From assembly GCA_008729055.1 (NCBI GenBank), contig SDUX01000004.1, positions 5,348,559 to 5,412,558 on the forward strand: a DNA stretch of 64,000 nt, written 5' to 3'. Shown here in pieces: positions 53,965 to 63,426 of this stretch. Under the pieces are notes generated by a model. The model saw nothing but the letters and a program-made list of their open reading frames with translations. It was not told where the DNA came from and searched no databases. Each line of letters begins with the position of its first letter. The stretch's first letter is position 1. Source of the DNA: Pyropia haitanensis. Lineage: Eukaryota > Rhodophyta > Bangiophyceae > Bangiales > Bangiaceae. The position numbers were made by a program, and so were the translations under genes.

Positions 53965-54791
53965 GGCGGCGGCGGCGGCCGCGGCGGCGGCCTGCTGTCG
54001 TCGCTGCTGGCATCGGTGGCGGGCGCCGTCAGCGGCGGCGGCGGCGGCGGCGGCGGCGGCGTTGCGAGAGTCGTCGACGGCCCGCGGCTGCTCGCGGCGG
54101 TCACGTCGCCCGGCCTGCGCTTCGTCGCCACCCACGCGAGCCGCCGCAGCGGCAACGACCGCGGCGGCGCCGCCGGCGGCGGCGCGTTTCACCTCCACGC
54201 CCCCCCCCAGTGGGCCCCCGGCTCGTCCGTCTACCACTTTGCCGCGGCCGCCATCGCCGCCGACTGCGCCGCGGCGGGCATCCCGCCGGCGGCGTGCTCC
54301 CCGCTCATGGCCGCGGACCTGCCGCCGGGTGCCACCCGCCGGGCGGTGGGGGACAACACGCTCCGCGTGATGGCGGCGGTGCGGGACGCGGCGGCGGGGA
54401 CGGCGCCGCGGGGGGGGTGTGGGGGGGACGGCGCCACCGCCGCCACGCCTGTCGTGGCTGGGGGGGGGGGGGGGGGGAGGCGCCGGGGCGGCCACGCCGG
54501 GCGGGGGGGGGGGGGTGTCGCCGCCGGCGGGGGGGGGGGGGGGGGGGCGCCGTGGGGGGAGGGTGGGAGGGGGGTGCCGCCGCCACGGGGGGTGGTGCCA
54601 CCGTGGTGGTGTCGGCGCCGCCAGCCACGGGGGCGTTGCCTGGGGGGGCGGCCGCCGCGGCCGCCGCGGCGGGTGGGGGGGGGGGGGGGGTGCTCCTCGT
54701 CGCCGCCACGGTCGCGGCGTTGCGGCGGCGGCGAGGGGGGAAGGGGGGGGGGGAGGGGGGGGCGCCCGTCGCTGCGGCGTCACCGCTCTGA
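52564..54791 (+). CDS. Secreted, membrane-anchored zinc-metalloprotease-like protein (frame broken)
   Basis: ATG 52564 starts a signal peptide (ASAVLLAATATATAAAAVAA). After an Ala/Thr/Pro-rich region the conserved part reads LTVHGAASTFALTVDAGV, AAASWAAAWAAPTPVRVRVT, ATLGATTTPHYVAG, LYASALYEALTGVD and VVVALNAAAPWW. After a frame change comes YDLQSVATHELCHGLFFAGM, with an HExxH zinc motif (HELCH) at 53687-53701. After another change it reads FDAFVVAGAGG, LLAAVTSPGLRFVATHASRR, APPQWAPGSSVYHF, LMAADLPPGATRRAVGDNTL. This order (W-ALG-ALY-N-HExxH-F-APxxWxxGSSxxH-LM-P) follows a family of bacterial secreted proteins with an HELGHG motif. A final hydrophobic stretch with RRRRG (VLLVAATVAALRRRRG) suggests a C-terminal anchor. 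Frames run 1-3-2-1-3, with switches at C- or G-runs. Substrate is unknown. Confidence 0.7.
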
Positions 54792-54799
54792 CGCGCGCC

Positions 54800-54863
<64 letters not shown>

Positions 54864-55330
54864 ATGGCGTTGGCGGCGGGCGCAACGGACAGAGCGCACG
54901 GCGGCGCCGGACGGGCAGCCGACCCAGGGAGCACGCGTCTGTGGCACGAGGCCCGCCCGTCGGGTGGCTGGTGGCGGACCCGCCGCCGCCGCCGCCGCGT
55001 CGGCCTCGTGGGAGGGCGGCACGTGGTGAGTGGCGGCGGGGCGGTCGCCGGCCGGCCGCGAGCTACGGCGCCAGCGACGGGCCCGCCGGCGCCGCGTCGA
55101 CGGCGCCAGCCCCAGTCGGGTTGGCGGTCCGCGTGGGAGCGGGCGGCCACACCGATGGGGTCGCGGCCAGCCACACCAGGTTGGCAGCGGGCATCGTCCG
55201 AGCAGAGGGACTACAAGGACAGTGGCAGAGCGGGGCGTCCACAGGACGCGGAAAGAAAAGAATATTAAGGTGCAGAAGGAGGGACGGACCCCACAGGTCA
55301 GGTACGCGCCGCCCGGTGGACCCCTGCTGC
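54792..55330. other. Intergenic with (GGC)n microsatellite
   Basis: About 21 GGC triplets at 54799-54863 directly after the metalloprotease stop, then mixed sequence. It separates two convergent genes. Nothing else seen. Confidence 0.65.
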
Positions 55331-56617
55331 TTACGCCCCCCCCCCGTAGCTCACGTCCAGCTGCGTCACCACCGACGTGGGCGCATAGTCCCGCGGGTCC
55401 CGGCGGTACGCCTCGTCCAAGAAGAAACTAAACGCGTCGGCGCGGACGCCCACGCCCGCCAGGTACGCGACGATCACGTCGGCCGCGGCGGCGGTGCCGA
55501 GCGCCCCCCCCCCCTCCTCCGCCACCAGCTGCGACGCCGGCAGCACCGCCACACCCCGCAGCGTCACCGACAGCGCCTCGCGGTGCTCGTCACTCCACAG
55601 GCCCGTCGCGTCAAACGCGGCGTCGTCCACCTCTGCCGCGTTACAGTAGCCCGTCGCGACCAGGGCCGCCAGCAGGCCGCGGAGGCCCGCCAGCCACGCC
55701 GCCGCGTCGGCCGCCGACGGCGGCGGCGGCGGCGGCGGCGGCGGCGACCGCGCGGCCACGCGCTCCGCGAGCACCGCCAGCAGCCGCCGGCCGACGGCGG
55801 CGGCGAGCGCCTGCCGGTCGCCCGTGACCGGCACGAGGTCCGCGAGCGTCGCGTAGCGGACGTAGAGCACAAAGTTGAGGGCGCCCACGTCGGCGCCCGA
55901 CGCGGCGGCGGCGGCCAGCGCCGCACCGTCGGCGGGGAGGGTGGCGGGGAAGAGGCCGCGCGCGCGCGTCGCGCGGGCGGTTTCGGCGGCGGCCAGGCCG
56001 GCGGCGGTGACGAGGCCGAGGTCCGCCACCGCCGCCGCGGCGGGGGCGGCGACCAGCGCCGCCGCGAGGGCGGGCGCCACCGTCACCGGCGGCGGGGGGG
56101 CGGCCGCTTCCGGCGCGGGCGCGCCCGTCAGGCGGGACTTGGCCGCCGCCAGCCGCGACGACGCCGACGCGGGCGACGACGGGTCCGCCGTCAGGCCCGG
56201 CACGTACCGCCGCGCCGCGTCACGGATCTTGTCGGTATTCTCCACCCCCCAAATGTTGAGCTGCAGGCCGAGGCTGCCCGCCGCGAGCGCCGCAAAGACC
56301 GACCGCCGCGTAAAGTCCCACGCAAACGACTCGGCGGCGTCGTCGTCGTCGTCGTCAAAGTCGTCGCCGGGGTCCACGTCGCCACCGCCGCGGGTGCCGT
56401 CGCCGCGCGGCTTTTTGGCGCCGCAGCGCGGGGGGGGCGGCCGCCGCGCCCGCCGCCGCCGGGCGGCGACCGCCCACAGGGGGGGGCGGCCGCCGCCGCG
56501 GACGCCGCCGCCGCCGCCGCCGCCGCGACCGCCGCCGCCGCCACGACAGAGTAGCCCTCCCCGCGTCACGGAAGGGGGGAGGGCAAACGCGCCCGCCGCG
56601 CCCCCGGCCGGCGCCAT
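55331..56617 (-). CDS. Plastid protein with Tat-like segment, function unknown
   Basis: 428 residues from ATG 56617 (MAPAGGAAGAFALPPSVTRG), a plausible transit peptide with the A-F-A form of the local motif. A Gly/Arg-rich stretch and an acidic FDDDDDD run are followed near residue 103 by TRRSVFAALAAGSLGLQLNI. This twin-arginine plus hydrophobic segment looks like a thylakoid Tat signal or a single anchor. The downstream domain is Ala-rich and helical but not low-complexity: ENTDKIRDAARRYVPGLTAD, RGLFPATLPADGAAL, GALNFVLYVRYATLADLVPV, EHREALSVTLRGVAVLPASQ and FSFFLDEAYRRDPRDYAPTS. I do not recognise the family; a conserved plastid or thylakoid-lumen protein is the best guess. It ends with the stop at 55331. 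Confidence 0.75.
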   Translation of the reverse strand: MAPAGGAAGAFALPPSVTRGGLLCRGGGGGRGGGGGGGVRGGGRPPLWAVAARRRRARRPPPPRCGAKKPRGDGTRGGGDVDPGDDFDDDDDDAAESFAWDFTRRSVFAALAAGSLGLQLNIWGVENTDKIRDAARRYVPGLTADPSSPASASSRLAAAKSRLTGAPAPEAAAPPPPVTVAPALAAALVAAPAAAAVADLGLVTAAGLAAAETARATRARGLFPATLPADGAALAAAAASGADVGALNFVLYVRYATLADLVPVTGDRQALAAAVGRRLLAVLAERVAARSPPPPPPPPPSAADAAAWLAGLRGLLAALVATGYCNAAEVDDAAFDATGLWSDEHREALSVTLRGVAVLPASQLVAEEGGGALGTAAAADVIVAYLAGVGVRADAFSFFLDEAYRRDPRDYAPTSVVTQLDVSYGGGA

Positions 56618-57456
56618 TAGGGCGGCGTGGCGGGCGTGCGGGCGGGCACGGGCACCGGGGGGGGAGGGGGATCGACGGGGCAGCGGGGGGCGGCACCGAA
56701 ACGGTGGGCCGCCGCGGCGCAGACAACGCGCAGCGGTGGGGGGAAGGCCAAGCGACAGCGCCGCGGCGGGGCGCGTTGGTCGCCACCGCGGCGACGCGGC
56801 TGACCGGGGGGGGAAGCGGAGGCGGCGTGCGACGAGCGGGCGCACCGGTAGGGCGCGAGGAGCACACCGCCGACGCGAAGCTGGTCCGCGTGAGGGGGTG
56901 GTGGAAGGAGCGCTGTTACGCCCGCCCCGTAATTCCGTAGACGGATCCCCCAAATCTCGTGGATCGCCCGTAGCGCGGGTCGTCTGGCGCGGCGGCGGTC
57001 GCCAAGCTGGGCGCACGCCCAGCGTGGCGGGCGCCGTCGCCGCCTTCGCTCTGCCAGCGTCCGCTCCCGACGCGGCTGGCTGTCCCTGCGCGTGGACGTC
57101 ACGACAGATGCTGGCACAGCGCCGTGGCCCTGTCGACCGCTTGTGCCGTGCGGCTACGTTTTCAGGGCTGCACGCGCGGAGCGAAACGGGGCACGGGAGG
57201 CTGTGGTTGGTGGCGGGAAGGTGGCGTGGCGGCGTGTCGCATGATAGAAACTATAGACAGTTGCATGCGCCCTATCGGTACCAGGGTGTTGCCTGCGCTC
57301 GTGCTGTACGACCCACCGTACGGCCACCCAACCCAGTCTGGTTCACAAGAAACGCGGCATTCATTTGTTCACAGGCGCCCTACCCAGCGCTACCGCCGCG
57401 GCAAATCATACATCCAAGCAATACAAAGCCTCAATGGCACTCGGCGAGGCGACACC
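56618..57456. other. Intergenic between two minus-strand genes
   Basis: About 840 bp: 5' region of the Tat-like plastid gene (GC-rich) followed by less GC-rich sequence (57230-57456) that should include the 3' UTR of the disulfide isomerase. No gene recognised. Confidence 0.55.
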
Positions 57457-59121
57457 TCAAAGCTCCGACTTCTCCTCACCTTCGGGGTCGCCAGCGGCGC
57501 CCCCTTCGGTCTTGAGCTCATCCTTCATATCCTCAGGGTCCATGCCCTCACCCTCCAACTCCTCCTCGGGCAAGTCATCCTCAGGCGGCTCCTCCTCAGA
57601 CTGCGGCTCCTCCTTCGGCTCCTCGATAGAGTCAACGTCAATCTTCACCTCGTGCGTAGCCTTCTCCTTGATAAAGGCCGCAAACTCCCGGGCCGTACGA
57701 CCGCCATCGTACTCTACGCCCTTCTGCTCCTTGCCAGCGGGGAAAAAGTGGATGGTCGGGAAGCCCTTGGCCTTGTACGCCTCAGGCGCGTCGTTCTCCG
57801 TGCCGTCCATCTTCGCCACCACCACCGTCGAGACGCCAGACAATGCCTTGGCGACGGCTTCCAGCTTGGGCATCGCCGCCTTGCAGTGGCCGCACCACTC
57901 AGCGTGTGTCATGACCAGCACGTCCTTGTCCGGATCCTCCACGACGCTGTCCCAGGTGTCGCCAACCACCACCTTGACAGGCTCGTCGTTGCTCTCGGGA
58001 ACGGGCTGCGACTTCTTCAGCGGCACCAGTTTGCCGTCGATATAGTCCTTGATCCAGGCAGACAAGGCCGCCTCGGTGAACTTGTCACCAGTGGCCTCGG
58101 CGGGCATCAGGTACTTCACGTCCGAAGCAAACGAGTAGATGGCCACTGGCGGCACAACGTCCTTCAGGCCGAGGTAGTCAGCAAACTGGGACAACTCGTC
58201 CGCGTCCACGTAAGCAAAGTTGAGCTTGTCGTTGCCCTTGTTGGCCTTGGCCACCGCCTCAAGCTCGGCCACACCCGGGCCTTCCTTCTTGCCACCCTTG
58301 GCAAACACCACGGCCACAGCTTTCTCGCCCTCCGTGTAAAGCTCCGAGTTGGACTGGGAGAACTCGGCAAAGATCGGGACAGACATGCTCTTGACCCAAG
58401 CGTCCACCGACTCGTCGCCCGCGGGCTTCACCTCCACCCCGTCCTTGGACACCAGCACAATCGCGCCGTCGGCAATCGTCTTGCCGCTGGTACCCGCCAG
58501 CGTTGCCGCCAGCGCCGCGGAGCCCACCGTCGCAAACTTCATGTTGGGGAAGGTATCGCGCAGCGCAAAGACGGCCGCGCGGAACGAAGTGACGGCCGTC
58601 GTCGTTGGCGCCACGGCGTAGACGGCAGAGGCATCATCGGCCGTTTCGGCGGCGGCGGCGGCGGCAAACTTGGTCACCGCCTCGGCGGTGGTAAGCTCCT
58701 CAAACGGAGGAAGAGTGGCGCGCTTGACAAAGCTCACAATCGCCTGCGTCGTGCGATCACCCTTGTAGTCGGTAAGGAAGGCGCCGTTGACAAACATCTT
58801 GATAGTGGGGAAGCCCTGCACTTCATACTTCTCTGCCAGCTTCTCCTCAGCGGTGGCGTCTACGTCAGCCAGCACGGCCGTGTCCTTGAGATCAGTGGCA
58901 GCCGCGGCAAACGGCTCCGCCAGGGACTGGCAATGGCCGCACCATGGGGCGGTGAACTTGACAAGCAAAAGTGACTCCTTTGCCAGGGTGTCATCGAAGT
59001 TCTTCGCGGTGAGGCTCACCACCGCGTCGTCGGCCGCCCAAGCGGTCGACACCAGAGCGGTGGCGGCCGAGGCCACCAGCAGCAGCCGGGACACCCGGCC
59101 AAAAGCCGATGGCACGATCAT
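57457..59121 (-). CDS. PDI: Protein disulfide isomerase, ER
   Basis: Oxidative folding catalyst of the ER lumen. ATG 59121 is chosen because it directly opens a signal peptide (MIVPSAFGRVSRLLLVASAA to STAWA, cleavage near residue 29). 554 residues with the a-b-b'-a' order: first thioredoxin domain with APWCGHCQ (CGHC residues 61-64) and QGFPTIKMFVNGAF; b and b' domains with FAEFSQSNSELYTEGEKAVA and FAYVDADELSQFADYLGLKD; and a second active domain with AEWCGHCK (410-413) and KGFPTIHFFPAGKEQKGVEY. The tail of about 65 residues is strongly acidic (EEEPPEDDLPEEELEGEG), typical of a calcium-binding PDI tail. It ends KSEL, a probable variant of the KDEL retrieval signal. One exon, frame intact. Codon usage is less extreme than in the Pro/Gly-rich genes. 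Confidence 0.97.
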   Translation of the reverse strand: MIVPSAFGRVSRLLLVASAATALVSTAWAADDAVVSLTAKNFDDTLAKESLLLVKFTAPWCGHCQSLAEPFAAAATDLKDTAVLADVDATAEEKLAEKYEVQGFPTIKMFVNGAFLTDYKGDRTTQAIVSFVKRATLPPFEELTTAEAVTKFAAAAAAETADDASAVYAVAPTTTAVTSFRAAVFALRDTFPNMKFATVGSAALAATLAGTSGKTIADGAIVLVSKDGVEVKPAGDESVDAWVKSMSVPIFAEFSQSNSELYTEGEKAVAVVFAKGGKKEGPGVAELEAVAKANKGNDKLNFAYVDADELSQFADYLGLKDVVPPVAIYSFASDVKYLMPAEATGDKFTEAALSAWIKDYIDGKLVPLKKSQPVPESNDEPVKVVVGDTWDSVVEDPDKDVLVMTHAEWCGHCKAAMPKLEAVAKALSGVSTVVVAKMDGTENDAPEAYKAKGFPTIHFFPAGKEQKGVEYDGGRTAREFAAFIKEKATHEVKIDVDSIEEPKEEPQSEEEPPEDDLPEEELEGEGMDPEDMKDELKTEGGAAGDPEGEEKSEL

Positions 59122-59738
59122 CTCGATCCACAAGGGGGGGTCCACCAAGTGGTGAGAGAGCGGAAGCGCGCCTGCTCGTGGACGTACCAGTGGACGAGAG
59201 ATGCGACCCAATGCCGTCGAGACGCAGCACACCGTGGCACGATGTGCTGAAGAGGAGCAAGGATAGTCGGCAGGTCGGGTGCACGTGGCGCAAAAAAGCG
59301 CATTAGGACGTCGCCTGCTGACACCCAGATGTTGTGGTACAGTCGGGGAGTCGAAGGACCCCGGCTAGTCGGTCAATCAAAACCGCATGCCCAGACCAAT
59401 GAGAAGCCGATCCACGGCACCGCAACAATGATCGTTCGAACATGAGTACGTTCACAATTGCATTGTGAGTGCTTTGGAAGACACGAACCAGGCAGCGCAA
59501 GTGGCCACCCGCAAGTGGCAGTACGAGTTCACATGATTAACAGGCTGTCCATTGGAGTTTTCGCACTCAATTAACTGATATTTCTTTGTTCTTGTTGCTC
59601 CTGACCAGTCGCCTTGCACTTCTGATCAATGGATATCGAGTTGCATTTGTACCAGCTCCGTCACTCCACCGAGGATGCAGACTTCCATCGGTGCGACCTC
59701 CACGGCCGGGCCGTGTGATTGGGAACCTTGGAAACTCT

Positions 59739-59762
59739 AGGGTTGACGGGCCCGTCAACCCT
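59739..59762. repeat. Perfect 24-bp palindrome
   Basis: The half-site AGGGTTGACGGG (59739-59750) is followed without spacer by its exact reverse complement CCCGTCAACCCT (59751-59762). It could be a dimeric protein site or a hairpin. Confidence 0.95.
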
Positions 59763-59763
59763 G

Positions 59764-59796
59764 GCGTCAAGGCTGCGTCAAGGCTGCGTCAAGGCT
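59764..59796. repeat. 11-bp direct repeat, three copies
   Basis: GCGTCAAGGCT occurs three times head to tail at 59764, 59775 and 59786. It shares the GTCAA core with the adjacent 24-bp palindrome. Confidence 0.95.
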
Positions 59797-59838
59797 GCAC
59801 CCAGAAATTGGCAGTCGGAGATGTACTTCACCGATTGG

Positions 59839-60412
59839 GTATTTTGAGTGTGGACCTCGGAACTGCGGTGGCAGCGCGCACCAGGGCGGCGCTGCCGCCG
59901 CCGCTCCCGCCACCGCCGCCCCCGCAGGCGGCTGCCCCTGCCCCCCCCGCCGCCGCCACGGTCGCAGCCGGGTGCCCCCGCCGACGTGTCCGCGGGTGCC
60001 CCCGCCCCCACCGCGGCTGCTGCCGCCCCCACCGCGGCTGCTGCCGCCCCCACCGCGGCTGCTGCCGCTCCCCCCGCGGCTGCGCCGCCCCCGCCACGGG
60101 CAGCCACCCCAGCCCCCCATGCCGCGAGCTGCCCCCCCTGCACCCCTGCCACGCGCTGCGCCCCCCGCCACCCTGGCCCACACCCGCCGCCACCGCGGCT
60201 GCCGCGGCTGCCGCGGCGGGCGGCCGCGGCCGCCGCCGCCGCCGCCGCCGCCGCCCGCCGCCCACCGCCGCCGCCGCCGCCGCGGCCGCCGCGGCTGCCG
60301 CGGCGGGCGGCCGCGGCCGCCCGGCACCGCCGCCTCCGCCCCCGCCGCTGCGGGCTGCAGCCGCCCCGGCTGCCGCTGCCGCCCCCGCCGTTGCTGCCGG
60401 CCTCCGGCCGCC

Positions 60413-60448
<36 letters not shown>

Positions 60449-61829
60449 GCCTGCCGCGGCGGGCGGCCGCGGCCGTCCGCCGCCACCGCCGCCGCCGCCC
60501 CCGTCGCGGCCGTCCCCGCCCCCGCCGCCGCCCGCCACCGCCGCCGCCGCGGCCGCCGCGGCGGACGGCCGCGGCCGCCCGCCACGGCCGCCGCCGTGGC
60601 CGCCGCGGCTGCCGCGGCCGCGACCGACGCCACCGCTGCCGCCGCCGCCGCCGCTGCCGCCGCCGCAGCCCGCCGCCGCCGCCGGCCGCCGCCGTGGCCG
60701 CCGCCGCCTCCGCCCCCGCCGCTGCGGGTTGCTGCCGCCCCGGCTGCCGCTGCCGCCGTCGCCGTTGCTGCCTGCCGCCGGCCGCCTGCCTGGCCGGCCG
60801 CCGGCCGCCTGCCGCCCGGGCTGCCGCCCCGGCCGCCGCCCCCACCGCCGCCGCCCCCACCGGGTTGCTGCCGCCCGGCCGCCGCTGCCGCCGCCGCCGT
60901 TTCTGCCGGCCGCCGCGAGCGGGCTGCCGCGGCCAGCGGGCTACCGCCGCCTGCCTTTCGCCGTCAATCGCGGGCTTCCTTTGTCGGCTGCCTCTGCCGC
61001 CACCGCTCGCTATCGCCGCTGCCGCGGCCCCCGCCGCCGCAGTGGCGGCTGGCGCCGCCGCCCCCGCCCTCGCGGCGGCGGCAATGGCTGCCGCCGCCGC
61101 CCCCTCCCGCCGCTGCCCCCGTGGCAGCAGCGGCCGCCACCATGCGGGGGGAGGGGTAACCAGCCACGCTGCTTGCACGCAGAGGTATTTGAAGAAACTT
61201 ACAAGCCGCGATTATTTGATGTGGATACAAAAGTACACACACCTCAGACTTGATACACATCTCGCGGCCTATTCGGCGAATCTAGTGTCCCGTACGTCTG
61301 GTCTGATAGGCTGTCACACGATTTGAACTGCGAATCTGTAACAATCAATACTGAACTTACTCCTGATGGACATGAGAGTACCACATTTGGAAGAACACCC
61401 ATCCTGGTCAACGACTGGCAACTCCCCAACTGCTGAAGCGCCGGCGCCCGACGCCCCCCTCCACCCCGCCCGGTCGCCCGCTTCACCATTTCCTGGCCAC
61501 CCAGCACGCCAGATGGATACACAAGCCAGTTTTACTTGTTCTATTCAGTTGTGCGTGCGGGTCTGCACACGTCTGGTAGAGCAGAGCCCCCAAAGAACCC
61601 ATGAACGGACATAATGCAATCACCATCCCCCTCGGTTACGCCGCTCGGGGGCGCTGCTGACGGAGAAACAATGTCTAGATCTGATAGATGCAGTTTTTGA
61701 AGGATGAGAGCACTGTGGGGCGTTGGACGGCCTGTCGCGGCTACCTGTCCAGAATGGACACTTTGGGGGTCTGTATGACCCACTTCCCGACGTTTGCGAA
61801 ACCTTCTGAGCACATAGTCGTGCTCAGCG
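59839..61829 (+). repeat. Left arm of giant inverted repeat
   Basis: Reverse complement of 62010-64000: every position x pairs with 123839-x. Outer 1.3 kb (about 59870-61145) is GCC/CCG-rich with sub-repeats such as CACCGCGGCTGCTGCCGCCC (60008-60090); inner 0.7 kb is ordinary, more AT-rich DNA. I find one substitution between arms (60742 G against 63097 T). No protein domain is visible; long open frames are triplet-repeat artefacts. The arm may extend left of 59839, because the right arm is cut by the window end. Confidence 0.97.
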
Positions 61830-62009
61830 ATGTCGGTTTAGTCGATTGAGCATGGTTCAGAAAAGTTGGTGAAGTGGTCCCTGGCTCGTGTTGCACGTGG
61901 TGTAGTGCCCTGCGCACACTTTGGTGCAGCGCGTCACACCCCGCTACAACGCGTTTCAGACAGTGAAGCAAAAATTTCTCAAGCTGTTCCCATCAAACTA
62001 AGTCAATGA
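61830..62009. other. 180-bp unique spacer of the palindrome
   Basis: Asymmetric sequence between the two arms, moderately AT-rich, without an open frame or repeat of note. The arms end abruptly at GCTCAGCG / CGCTGAGC. Confidence 0.95.
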
Positions 62010-63390
62010 CGCTGAGCACGACTATGTGCTCAGAAGGTTTCGCAAACGTCGGGAAGTGGGTCATACAGACCCCCAAAGTGTCCATTCTGGACAGGTAGCC
62101 GCGACAGGCCGTCCAACGCCCCACAGTGCTCTCATCCTTCAAAAACTGCATCTATCAGATCTAGACATTGTTTCTCCGTCAGCAGCGCCCCCGAGCGGCG
62201 TAACCGAGGGGGATGGTGATTGCATTATGTCCGTTCATGGGTTCTTTGGGGGCTCTGCTCTACCAGACGTGTGCAGACCCGCACGCACAACTGAATAGAA
62301 CAAGTAAAACTGGCTTGTGTATCCATCTGGCGTGCTGGGTGGCCAGGAAATGGTGAAGCGGGCGACCGGGCGGGGTGGAGGGGGGCGTCGGGCGCCGGCG
62401 CTTCAGCAGTTGGGGAGTTGCCAGTCGTTGACCAGGATGGGTGTTCTTCCAAATGTGGTACTCTCATGTCCATCAGGAGTAAGTTCAGTATTGATTGTTA
62501 CAGATTCGCAGTTCAAATCGTGTGACAGCCTATCAGACCAGACGTACGGGACACTAGATTCGCCGAATAGGCCGCGAGATGTGTATCAAGTCTGAGGTGT
62601 GTGTACTTTTGTATCCACATCAAATAATCGCGGCTTGTAAGTTTCTTCAAATACCTCTGCGTGCAAGCAGCGTGGCTGGTTACCCCTCCCCCCGCATGGT
62701 GGCGGCCGCTGCTGCCACGGGGGCAGCGGCGGGAGGGGGCGGCGGCGGCAGCCATTGCCGCCGCCGCGAGGGCGGGGGCGGCGGCGCCAGCCGCCACTGC
62801 GGCGGCGGGGGCCGCGGCAGCGGCGATAGCGAGCGGTGGCGGCAGAGGCAGCCGACAAAGGAAGCCCGCGATTGACGGCGAAAGGCAGGCGGCGGTAGCC
62901 CGCTGGCCGCGGCAGCCCGCTCGCGGCGGCCGGCAGAAACGGCGGCGGCGGCAGCGGCGGCCGGGCGGCAGCAACCCGGTGGGGGCGGCGGCGGTGGGGG
63001 CGGCGGCCGGGGCGGCAGCCCGGGCGGCAGGCGGCCGGCGGCCGGCCAGGCAGGCGGCCGGCGGCAGGCAGCAACGGCGACGGCGGCAGCGGCAGCTGGG
63101 GCGGCAGCAACCCGCAGCGGCGGGGGCGGAGGCGGCGGCGGCCACGGCGGCGGCCGGCGGCGGCGGCGGGCTGCGGCGGCGGCAGCGGCGGCGGCGGCGG
63201 CAGCGGTGGCGTCGGTCGCGGCCGCGGCAGCCGCGGCGGCCACGGCGGCGGCCGTGGCGGGCGGCCGCGGCCGTCCGCCGCGGCGGCCGCGGCGGCGGCG
63301 GTGGCGGGCGGCGGCGGGGGCGGGGACGGCCGCGACGGGGGCGGCGGCGGCGGTGGCGGCGGACGGCCGCGGCCGCCCGCCGCGGCAGGC

Positions 63391-63426
<36 letters not shown>

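Larger units (their letters stand above)
59122..59838. other. PDI upstream region and flank of the palindrome
   Basis: About 717 bp. It includes the PDI 5' region, then comparatively AT-rich sequence with CCAAT-type GACCAATGAG near 59395, a perfect 24-bp palindrome at 59739-59762 and an 11-bp triple repeat at 59764-59796, immediately before the palindromic arm. No gene recognised. Confidence 0.6.

Noticed and set aside
59848..61326. Long open frames in the palindrome arms (also mirrored at 62513-63991)
   Set aside because: Pure Pro/Ala/Arg triplet-repeat translation in several frames at once; present in both arms only because the arms are copies.
62500..62545. tRNA-like T-loop (CAGTTCAAATCG)
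   Set aside because: Flanking bases do not form a T-stem and no D- or anticodon arm fits upstream.
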